Assembly (NCBI GenBank): GCA_003282865.1 | Contig: QBYK01000012.1 | Location: 1 to 48,736 of the forward strand | Direction of reading: 5' to 3' | Length of the DNA: 48,736 bases | Source of the DNA: SAR116 cluster bacterium AG-325-I21 | GTDB lineage: Bacteria; Pseudomonadota; Alphaproteobacteria; Puniceispirillales; Puniceispirillaceae | Part shown: in pieces, positions 42,000 to 48,736 of the stretch | Position numbering within the stretch: the first letter of the stretch is position 1 | Layout: every line of letters starts with the position of its first letter | Made by a program: the position numbers and the translations under genes | The notes under the pieces: model-generated | The model's input: the letters and a program-made list of their open reading frames with translations, nothing else | Told to the model about the DNA's origin: nothing | The model's database searches: none

Positions 42000-43079
42000 T
42001 TAAGAATTTTTAGCCTTCATTTCTGGAACGCCGTAATCAGATGCCAACTTTGCAAGAAGTTCAAGGTCGGAACGAGCATAAGGAATTCCTGTCTTACGCC
42101 GTTCATTTTCAAGACGAGCTTCAATTTCGCCCGGTATCAAAATTTCATCAAAACCACTTGCAGTTGGATTTGTCTTCACACGGCTCAAAAGAGTGTCCAT
42201 ACGATCACGAAAGCCCTGTTCCGTAACAAATATACCGGGTTTCATCGCCATAAAAAAATGCCCCACATTCTGCGGCCGATCCATTACAGTATATTGATCT
42301 GGAACATCACCCCCAAAATTGGCACCAGAAAACACTCCAGATAAAATTTCCATCAACATGGAAATTCCCGACCCTTTATAAGTACCGATCGGTAACACCA
42401 CACCACGAAGCGCAGCTGTGGGGTCCGTGGTTGACTGACCATTTTCATCAAGCGCATAGCCCTCAGGAATAGACTCAGAGCGCTTCTCAGCCAATCTGAT
42501 TTTACCCCGAGCCGCAACTGCTGGCGACATATCAAGCACGAATGGTGGTAATTTCCCAGCAGGAGCAGCAGCTCCGAATGGACTAGTGCCAAACAACCCT
42601 TCACGCCCTCCCCATGGTGGCATGGACTTCGCCGCGTTGGTAAATACAAATGCAAAATATCCCTCGGTGACAGCCTGCAGTAAATAACTTGCTGCCATTC
42701 CGAAATGGTTACTATTATAGGCTGAGACAACACCAACACCGCAGGTCTCAGCCATTTCTATCGCTTCCCGCATAGCCCTGATTCCAACGAGAAATCCAAA
42801 ACCGTTGTCCCCGTCGAGCGACGCACACGCGGCCATTGGTTTATGAAGCGTCATCTTCGGCAATGCGTTAACGAGCCCTCGCTCAACCCTTTTGACATAG
42901 ATAGGGAGACGCGACATTCCATGGGTTTGTACGCCGCGAAGATCTGCCTGAACAAGACATTCAGCAATTGTCGCTGAGTCTTCGGCACTTACGCCCTGTC
43001 CGGCTAATAAACTAGATGCAAAAGTGGTCGCATCACTGGCGTCAACAAAAAGAGAAGAAGCAAGGTAAGCGTCAGACAT
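42000..43079 (-). CDS. Ldh2/MDH-family NAD(P)-dependent 2-hydroxyacid dehydrogenase
   Basis: This 359-residue member of the malate/L-lactate/sulfolactate dehydrogenase (type-2) family is unrelated to classic LDH. The catalytic histidine is in LRGVQTHGMSRLPIYV, and SAYNSNHFGMAASYLLQA and NAAKSMPPWGGREGLFGTSPFG line the cofactor site. FVLDMSPAVAARGKI and PIGTYKGSGISMLMEILSGVFSG follow. Family members reduce 2-oxoacids or oxidise L-malate, L-lactate, (R)-sulfolactate or ureidoglycolate, and the substrate cannot be fixed here. The ATG 43079 start is 61 nt after the IMDH-like gene, and the next gene begins 35 nt on, so it belongs to a hydroxy-acid transcript. Confidence 0.9.
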   Translation of the reverse strand: MSDAYLASSLFVDASDATTFASSLLAGQGVSAEDSATIAECLVQADLRGVQTHGMSRLPIYVKRVERGLVNALPKMTLHKPMAACASLDGDNGFGFLVGIRAMREAIEMAETCGVGVVSAYNSNHFGMAASYLLQAVTEGYFAFVFTNAAKSMPPWGGREGLFGTSPFGAAAPAGKLPPFVLDMSPAVAARGKIRLAEKRSESIPEGYALDENGQSTTDPTAALRGVVLPIGTYKGSGISMLMEILSGVFSGANFGGDVPDQYTVMDRPQNVGHFFMAMKPGIFVTEQGFRDRMDTLLSRVKTNPTASGFDEILIPGEIEARLENERRKTGIPYARSDLELLAKLASDYGVPEMKAKNS

Positions 43080-43140
43080 TTAGTAGTTTTCCACTTCAAT
43101 TGAAAAATTTATGCAACGAGCAGTCCCAACCGGCGTTATA

Positions 43141-44235
43141 TCATTCATTAATGATTTCCAAAAGCTTATCCGTATAATCATTGGTTCCCAATTTGCCGCC
43201 CAAATCCCTCGTGCGCGTTCTGGGGTTAGCCACTGCTGTTGAGATAGCACTCTCAATTGTTTTTGCCGCAAGAACAAAACGTGGCGCATCATGCCGCTTG
43301 GCTATCCACCGAAGCAGCATTGCAGACGATCCAATTAATGATGATGGGTTTGCGATATCTTGTCCAGCCAACAAAGGTGCTGAACCATGTTGCGCCTGCG
43401 CCATTGCAAAATTCTCCCCAGCGTTTAATGAGGCTGCCATGCCAAGACTACCAGCAATTTCTGACGCCTCATCGGACAGGATATCTCCATACATATTGGT
43501 GGTAACAATCACGTCAAACTGGGCCGGGTCACGAATTAAAAGCGCAGCCATGGCATCAACAATTTGTTCTTCATATTCGAAATCTGGAAACTCATCGCGA
43601 ACCGCCCGGACTGCCTCAAGAAACAGTCCATCCGAAACACGAAATACATTGGCCTTGTGAACCGCGGTTATTTTACGACGGCGCTGCGCAGCGAGTTCAA
43701 AAGCAGTGCGGGCAATTCGCGTTGATGCTTTTCTGGTAATTTTACGCACAGATAGTGCCATATCCTCGCTCGGCATAAACTCTGCCCGACCAAAGAACAT
43801 CGAACGATCGGAATAAAACCCCTCGGTGTTTTCACGGGCAATGACTAAATCAATATGGTCGCCAACTCTTGGTGGCAGGCCAACAAAAGATTTTGCCGGT
43901 CGAATGTTCGCGTATAAATTGAGTTCCTTTCGCAAAAACCCTGAGGGGTTAATGCCACCCTCCCCTTCCGGTGGGTAGTCATTTGTTGATACCGGGCCCA
44001 TTATAATGCCATCTGCTGCCATGGCCGCAATCACCACTTCATTAGGAAATGTTGAGCCCGATTCCGCGAGCGCCTTGAACCCAATTTCGGCCCGTTGAAG
44101 TTCTAAATTCAGGCCAAACCGTTGATCTGCTGCTGCCAAGACATCTCGGGTTGCGGCAGCAATCTCGGGACCAATGCCATCACCATCCAGACATAATATC
44201 CTGATAGCGTTGCTCTTCTTTTGTTTGTTTGACAT
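43141..44235 (-). CDS. Isocitrate/isopropylmalate dehydrogenase family protein
   Basis: This 364-residue oxidative decarboxylase of the IMDH superfamily has LDGDGIGPEI (residues 15-24), GPVSTNDYPP, KELNLYANIRPAKS, IARENTEGFYSD, the lysine motif VHKANVFRVSDGLF, and the metal-binding TNMYGDILSDEASEI. The NAD pocket reads QAQHGSAPLLAGQDIANPSSLI, a departure from the H-G-S-A-P-D-I-A-G-K/Q of housekeeping enzymes, so a non-canonical 2-hydroxyacid is likely, perhaps tartrate- or homoisocitrate-like. It lies 95 nt downstream of the HAD phosphatase and 61 nt before the Ldh2-type gene, in a C2-C4 hydroxy-acid cluster. It is a second superfamily member besides 11153-12229. Confidence 0.86.
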   Translation of the reverse strand: MSNKQKKSNAIRILCLDGDGIGPEIAAATRDVLAAADQRFGLNLELQRAEIGFKALAESGSTFPNEVVIAAMAADGIIMGPVSTNDYPPEGEGGINPSGFLRKELNLYANIRPAKSFVGLPPRVGDHIDLVIARENTEGFYSDRSMFFGRAEFMPSEDMALSVRKITRKASTRIARTAFELAAQRRRKITAVHKANVFRVSDGLFLEAVRAVRDEFPDFEYEEQIVDAMAALLIRDPAQFDVIVTTNMYGDILSDEASEIAGSLGMAASLNAGENFAMAQAQHGSAPLLAGQDIANPSSLIGSSAMLLRWIAKRHDAPRFVLAAKTIESAISTAVANPRTRTRDLGGKLGTNDYTDKLLEIINE

Positions 44236-44330
44236 GAGGTTGCTCCAATTATTTCAAAATCAGGTTTAATGAGCGTCTGCCCAAGTCCATATCTAACAAA
44301 GTGAAACCATCACTTATTGGCTTAGATTTT

Positions 44331-44993
44331 TTAAGCACGAAAAGCAGCCTCTGCAATGCTTGGCAAACGGGCGAAGTCTTGAAAATAATATTCAGGAGCC
44401 AAAGCATTAACGCTGGTTTTTCTATATCCCTCAGTAAAAAGAGCAAATGGCTGTGAGGCCGCTGCTGCAGTATCACGGTCAACTTCGCTATCCCCAACAA
44501 ATAGGCATGAGTCTGTGCCAAGTGCCGCCATTGCATGATGTAACATTTCAGGGTTAGGCTTGCGGCTGGCGAGTTGGTCACCGCATGTAATGTGATGAAA
44601 AAAGTCACTCAAACCGAATTGCTCCAAAACAATTTTTGTGGGCTGAAGTGGCTTATTCGTGCAAATGCCTAGCTTAATATCTTGTTCACATAAATGAATA
44701 AGAGCATCCTTGGCGCCTTCAAAAACATAGGTCAATTCAGCCGCCCCTGCCGAATATATATCCAGAAAATCACTCAACCCAGCGGCACAGGAATCAGCGT
44801 CATAAGGCAGTTTCTGCGCTTTAAATGCGCGCGTAACCAAATTCGCTGATCCTTTGCCAATAAAACCACGAACGGTGACCAAATTAAGAGGAGTTGCCCC
44901 ACGCATTGCCAGAACTTTATTAAGCGCCGCATGGATATCACCAAGGCTGTTGATCAAGGTACCATCCAAATCAAATATGATTACTTTTTCCAA
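44331..44993 (-). CDS. gph: HAD-family phosphatase, phosphoglycolate phosphatase-like
   Basis: This 220-residue HAD hydrolase has motif I IIFDLDGTLINS (D8, D10), motif II ICTNKPL, the motif III lysine in ASRKPNPEM, and motif IV FVGDSEVDRDTAAAA. The cap module sits between motifs I and II, as in Gph, which removes phosphate from 2-phosphoglycolate to give glycolate. Glycolate would feed the glycolate/D-lactate oxidase-like flavoprotein nearby, but other phosphate esters are possible. It is the first gene of the minus-strand run that continues to otnC. The 286-nt spacer on its upstream side (44994-45279) is shared with the divergent flavoprotein. Confidence 0.85.
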   Translation of the reverse strand: MEKVIIFDLDGTLINSLGDIHAALNKVLAMRGATPLNLVTVRGFIGKGSANLVTRAFKAQKLPYDADSCAAGLSDFLDIYSAGAAELTYVFEGAKDALIHLCEQDIKLGICTNKPLQPTKIVLEQFGLSDFFHHITCGDQLASRKPNPEMLHHAMAALGTDSCLFVGDSEVDRDTAAAASQPFALFTEGYRKTSVNALAPEYYFQDFARLPSIAEAAFRA

Positions 44994-45236
44994 ATGTCCT
45001 TTACCCCACTAAATGCACAATTGCCAACCGGCATCAATTTTTCCCCACTTCATTCCCCATTTATTGGTTTGGATTATCACTGTATGTTTTAACGACCATA
45101 TTTCAGCGAGCAATGCAGTTCCTACAGTAAAGCATTTGAATTTTTTTTGCCCCAGCCACTAAGTTGATCCTAGTTATTATTTGCGTATTATTCACAAAAA
45201 GAATTCCTCAGCCACGACTAGTTTTTTGTAGTTCTT

Positions 45237-45255
45237 AAAACCTATGTTAGGTTTT
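45237..45255. promoter_or_regulatory. Palindromic operator candidate before the FAD-linked oxidase
   Basis: AAAACCTA-TGT-TAGGTTTT has perfect 8-bp arms and a 3-nt centre, about 25-58 nt before the likely start of the flavoprotein gene. This is a good position for a repressor or activator site near the promoter. No regulator gene is in the window. Confidence 0.5.
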
Positions 45256-45294
45256 CAATGAAATCCAGCTCCGTCTTAGTTGAGAATAATTACA

Positions 45295-46683
45295 GTGTTT
45301 GATCAAAAAAATATCCAGCAGGCGATTGCCACGCTGAAGCAACAATTTGGTGAACGGCTATCAACCTCAAAAGCCGTTCGACAACAACATGGGCATACTA
45401 CAACACGCATCTCAAACCAGCCACCGGATGCGGTTATTTTTGCAAAAACGACCGACGAAATATCCTCTATCTTGAGAGTATGTAATCAAACCGATTGTCC
45501 AACCATAGCTTTTGGCACAGGGTCTTCACTTGAGGGACATGTGAACGCTCCGTTTGGTGGTGTTTCAATTAATATGTCCAGTTTTAATGAGATTCTAAAA
45601 GTCAATCACGAAGACCTTGATGCAATTGTGCAGCCAGGCGTGACACGCGAGGACCTAAATACGTACCTTCGCGATACTGGTCTGTTTTTTCCAATTGATC
45701 CAGGTGCCAATGCCAGTATTGGCGGTATGGCAGCGACACGTGCGTCAGGTACTAATGCGGTTAGGTATGGCACCATGAAGGATAATGTTTTTGGAATGGA
45801 GATTGTGCTTGCTGATGGACGTACCATTAAAACCGGTGGTCGGTCGCGCAAATCGGCTGCAGGCTATGATTTAACTCGGCTAATGGTTGGCTCTGAAGGC
45901 ACGCTCGGCATCATTACTGAATTGACGCTACGCCTTCATCCCATTCCCGAAAAGATTGCTGGCGGCATCTGTTCTTTCCCCTCAATTAGGGCCGCCTGTA
46001 ACGCCGTAATCGAGACCATACAGCTGGGCATTCCTATTGCGCGCCTTGAAATGTTAGATCCACTTCATGTTCGGGCATGCAACGCTTATTCTAATCTAAA
46101 TCTTCCCGAAAAGCCCGTATTGCTTGTTGAGTTCCACGGCACATCATATTCTGTTAAAGATGACGCAGCCCGCTTCACAGACATTTGCGACAATCATTCA
46201 CCCTCACCTTTTCATTGGTCAGTCGACCCAGATGAACGCAAAAAATTATGGAAAGCCCGACATGAAGCATTGTGGGCGGCATACGCGCTAATACCCGGCG
46301 CCACTGGATTTGCCACCGATGTTTGCGTTCCAATTTCGAAATTGGCAGATTGCATTGAGGATACGATCTACGACATAGAAGCGGCCGGTCTAACTGCACC
46401 AATTGTTGGTCATGTCGGTGATGGTAATTTTCATGTCCTTCCATTGGCAATGCCCGATGATATCGATATGCATCAAAAAATCAGTGAATTTTCTGGCCGC
46501 TTGACAGCACGGTCTCTACAACTTGGCGGAACATGCACGGGCGAGCATGGCATTGGCCAGGGAAAAAGCATTTATCTTCGGGATGAAATGGGCGAGGCTG
46601 TCGATGTAATGAGTGATATCAAGAAAACTTTTGATCCTAAGAACATTCTAAACCCTGGAAAAATATTTAAATCATGTTTGTGA
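45295..46683 (+). CDS. FAD-linked oxidase, D-lactate dehydrogenase (cytochrome)/glycolate oxidase GlcD type
   Basis: This flavoprotein of about 462 residues is of the PCMH/vanillyl-alcohol-oxidase fold. PPDAVIFAKTTDEIS begins the FAD-binding domain, followed by FGTGSSLEGHVNAPFGGVSINM, DPGANASIGGMAATRASGTNAVRYGTM and GYDLTRLMVGSEGTLGIIT. The C-terminal FAD-oxidase domain contains the VGHVGDGNFHV metal/substrate histidines and GTCTGEHGIGQGK. It oxidises D-lactate or glycolate-like 2-hydroxyacids, passing electrons to the respiratory chain. The start is uncertain: TTG at 45280 or GTG at 45295, the latter having GAGAA about 8 nt upstream. A palindrome precedes it, and no glcE or glcF partner is adjacent, favouring the single-subunit D-lactate dehydrogenase form. 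Confidence 0.88.
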   Translation: MFDQKNIQQAIATLKQQFGERLSTSKAVRQQHGHTTTRISNQPPDAVIFAKTTDEISSILRVCNQTDCPTIAFGTGSSLEGHVNAPFGGVSINMSSFNEILKVNHEDLDAIVQPGVTREDLNTYLRDTGLFFPIDPGANASIGGMAATRASGTNAVRYGTMKDNVFGMEIVLADGRTIKTGGRSRKSAAGYDLTRLMVGSEGTLGIITELTLRLHPIPEKIAGGICSFPSIRAACNAVIETIQLGIPIARLEMLDPLHVRACNAYSNLNLPEKPVLLVEFHGTSYSVKDDAARFTDICDNHSPSPFHWSVDPDERKKLWKARHEALWAAYALIPGATGFATDVCVPISKLADCIEDTIYDIEAAGLTAPIVGHVGDGNFHVLPLAMPDDIDMHQKISEFSGRLTARSLQLGGTCTGEHGIGQGKSIYLRDEMGEAVDVMSDIKKTFDPKNILNPGKIFKSCL

Positions 46684-46820
46684 TATTTTGATTTCAATCC
46701 AAGTGAAGCTATTAGAGCCTGGCAAGCGATCATTAACCTCATATTATTATGTAAATCAGCCGTTAAAAGCGCCTCAAAGTTCTCAACAACCTCAGCAATG
46801 GGTCGATTAGAACAATCGAA

Positions 46821-48736
46821 TTAGAAGCGCAAATCGTACTTTACTTTTGCACCCTTACTTGTGGTGGATCCCATCCTATCAAGCATGAGCTTTATACTGA
46901 GTTCTCCCAAGCCATCGAAGGATTTTTTTGTATGACCAACGTGGAGGCCACCACCAAAACTACTACTGACAGTCGATGATCGAGTTTCTTCATATTTAAG
47001 CCTAGGAGACAACGTTAGCACTGATTGACTGTCAGCAATTAACCCGCCATCCATTGGAACTTTGATATGCGGTATGAAACCTGCGCTCGATTTACTAACC
47101 GTCTTTTTGTCAAGTGATAAAGTGTTATCAACCATCCCATAGGCTTGTCCCGTAAAGTCCATCCTTCCGATATTTGTACTACCATATGAGAATTGCAGTT
47201 CTGGCCAAACCTCGTAATACCCAAAACCACTGTGGCGTTGATTTCTGCTGAGCGCATAAGAGTTCACAGGCATGACTCCAGTGATAGATCCACCAAAGCT
47301 TTTGGTTTTAGTTTGGTAATCAGACACGACATTCAAGCTTCCGTCATCTAATTTTAAGTTATTCCACGAAAGGCCATATGATGCATATCCATCCATGAAA
47401 AGTTGCGAGCTAACTTTACTAATAAAGTAACCGCCCAGAGAAAGCCCAAAGTCATCCTGATCGCCCGTAAACGTTCCTTTAAACTTCGATTTGCCGTGAT
47501 CTAACCCAAGGAAGTACCCAACAGTATCTTTTTCTGTTATTGGCTTTTCCCAAGCGAGTTTACCAGTAAATTTATGGGTTGAGGACCCGTCATCATCACT
47601 CTGCACCTCAAAATCACCAGATATAATCGTATCATTTTGATTTTCCCCACCGAAAAACTCTTTTACAAAATCCCCTGATGCGATAGCTCCATCATCGTTC
47701 GCGGAAAATGAGTAGTTGAAATCCATCGGAATTTGGCCACCGTTTAAAAATCCATAATCTGATTTCGTTCCTGAACCATTCCGAACAAAACGCCCCATTA
47801 CAGCACTCATCAATTTTGTGTTTCCTGATAACGCAGCAGTTACAGAACGCATTACTTCCTCCGAGATTATTTTTTCAATCTCCGCCTTTTTTGCTTCAAA
47901 CGCAGCAGCCGGTGATCCTGCATCGCGAGAGTAAGTGTTGGAAGCGGTATTGAAATTACCTCCTACATCCACGGCAACACCAGCGGCAATTGAAACAGTC
48001 ACATTTGTTTGCAAAACGGGATTAATTGTAGCTGTATAAGTTGTGCCGCTGCCTGAAAAAGAGGTTACAGAACCATTAGTAACCGAAATTTCATTAGCTG
48101 TGAGCCCAGAAACACTCTCTGAAAAAGTCGCAGTGATGTCAAACGCGGCAGCGGCAACTCCGGTTGGCCCGGTTACAGTTACTATTGGACTGATGTTGTC
48201 GTATGTCCAGGTGAACTGTGTTGCTGCGCTATTGTTGTTACCAAAGGCATCTGTATATGTGCCTCCAGCAACGTCCACAGTCGTTGCACCTGGCCCGGAC
48301 GGCGTAAAGGTTGCGGTGTAGACTGTAGATGAAACTGCCGTAAAGCTGCTCAATGAGCCGCCCGTAACTGTAATATCTCCAACAACAAAATTACTGGTCG
48401 CTCGATTGGCGGTGAACGTTAAAGCGATAGTGGTATCATTCGTTGTTGATCCGCTAGTTACACCAGACGTGGTAGACGTGATCGCCATTGTTATTGCGTT
48501 GTCATAGGTCCATGTAAACTGTGTTGCTGCGCTGTTGTTGTTACCAACCGCGTCTGTAAATTTATTTCCAGCAACGTCCACAGTCGTAGCACCAGCACCA
48601 GAAGGTGTGAATGTTGCCGTATAAACTGTCGATGACACAGTCGCAAAGCTGCTCAATGAGCCACCCGACACTGTAATATCACCGACAACAAATCCCGTTG
48701 CAGCCTCACTTGCAGTAAATGTAAGAGCAATCGTTG
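46821..48736 (-). CDS. Surface/outer-membrane protein with tandem Ig-like repeats and C-terminal beta-barrel (N-terminus beyond the window)
   Basis: The minus-strand frame is open from the right edge to 46821, so the N-terminus is missing. At least two 101-residue Ig-like (bacterial BIG-type) repeats are seen, with the shared words [36 protein letters not shown] and [12 protein letters not shown], then a related third domain ([24 protein letters not shown]). An alpha-helical linker ([17 protein letters not shown]) follows, then about 290 residues of alternating polar/aromatic strands ending in Y-D-L-R-F, with a terminal Phe. This is an autotransporter-like barrel. It is probably an adhesin or surface display protein. 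There is no passenger enzyme motif, and codon and base use look like the neighbours. Confidence 0.8.
   Translation of the reverse strand, partial: TIALTFTASEAATGFVVGDITVSGGSLSSFATVSSTVYTATFTPSGAGATTVDVAGNKFTDAVGNNNSAATQFTWTYDNAITMAITSTTSGVTSGSTTNDTTIALTFTANRATSNFVVGDITVTGGSLSSFTAVSSTVYTATFTPSGPGATTVDVAGGTYTDAFGNNNSAATQFTWTYDNISPIVTVTGPTGVAAAAFDITATFSESVSGLTANEISVTNGSVTSFSGSGTTYTATINPVLQTNVTVSIAAGVAVDVGGNFNTASNTYSRDAGSPAAAFEAKKAEIEKIISEEVMRSVTAALSGNTKLMSAVMGRFVRNGSGTKSDYGFLNGGQIPMDFNYSFSANDDGAIASGDFVKEFFGGENQNDTIISGDFEVQSDDDGSSTHKFTGKLAWEKPITEKDTVGYFLGLDHGKSKFKGTFTGDQDDFGLSLGGYFISKVSSQLFMDGYASYGLSWNNLKLDDGSLNVVSDYQTKTKSFGGSITGVMPVNSYALSRNQRHSGFGYYEVWPELQFSYGSTNIGRMDFTGQAYGMVDNTLSLDKKTVSKSSAGFIPHIKVPMDGGLIADSQSVLTLSPRLKYEETRSSTVSSSFGGGLHVGHTKKSFDGLGELSIKLMLDRMGSTTSKGAKVKYDLRF
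48211..48736 (-). repeat. Tandem Ig-domain DNA repeat, 303-bp period
   Basis: The block starting G-T-G-A-A-C-T-G-T-G at 48211 recurs as G-T-A-A-A-C-T-G-T-G at 48514, giving a 303-bp (101-codon) period, with long stretches matching nearly base for base. The second unit is cut by the right edge, so the array may continue. High DNA identity between units suggests recent duplication or gene conversion. Confidence 0.75.

Noticed and set aside
48211-48736. CRISPR-like or other non-coding repeat
   Set aside because: The period is 303 bp, in frame with the coding sequence, and encodes an Ig-like domain.

Overview
This is a moderately AT-rich, densely coded stretch of a proteobacterial chromosome. 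The family make-up (cobN/cobW, DUF2244, DUF6494, alphaproteobacterial-type SucC, fused FdhB) points to an alphaproteobacterium, plausibly a marine heterotroph of the SAR116 or a related type. That placement is inference, since there is no rRNA. I saw no tRNA, rRNA, CRISPR array, insertion sequence or complete transcription-factor gene.

Region 1 (1-4858, all minus): cobalamin and cobalt genes, in transcript order cobC, a cobalamin riboswitch, a shortened hupE-like cobalt permease, cobW and cobN (cut by the window edge). Region 2 (5301-9896): a lipid-modification cluster. An SDR and an NTF2-like protein on the plus strand face an FAD amine oxidase-like, DUF1365 and cyclopropane-synthase-like methyltransferase operon on the minus strand. 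Related sets occur in singlet-oxygen regulons and in furan fatty acid synthesis. Region 3 (10040-13613): a Tas-like aldo/keto reductase, a tartrate/D-malate dehydrogenase-like enzyme, a wrecked HIT gene, a DUF952 gene whose only suitable start codon is AUA, and DUF2244. Region 4 (13633-19529): an orphan CoxL-type molybdenum hydroxylase subunit and the molybdenum cofactor operon moaA-mobB-moeA-moaE. Region 5 (19851-22082): DUF6494 and a large unrecognised P-loop protein.

Region 6 (22140-38019) is the most coherent part and looks like an oxalate/formate island. It holds a tripartite tricarboxylate-type transporter (tctCBA), a 10-formyl-THF hydrolase-like protein, formyl-CoA:oxalate CoA-transferase (frc), oxalyl-CoA decarboxylase (oxc), a divergent sucCD pair, a ketopantoate-reductase-like protein (the family that includes the oxalyl-CoA reductase PanE2 of Methylobacterium) and a two-subunit NAD-linked Mo/W formate dehydrogenase. 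Together these could import oxalate, activate it, split it to formate and CO2, recover NADH from formate, and divert some oxalyl-CoA to glyoxylate. The nearby molybdenum cofactor genes would serve the formate dehydrogenase.

Region 7 (38301-46683): a quinone oxidoreductase, then a minus-strand run for hydroxy-acid metabolism: phosphoglycolate-phosphatase-like, isopropylmalate-dehydrogenase-like, Ldh2-type dehydrogenase, GST, otnK (a pseudogene with three separate lesions) and an intact otnC. A plus-strand glycolate/D-lactate oxidase-type flavoprotein follows. The window ends inside a surface protein with tandem Ig-like repeats and a C-terminal beta-barrel (46821-48736).
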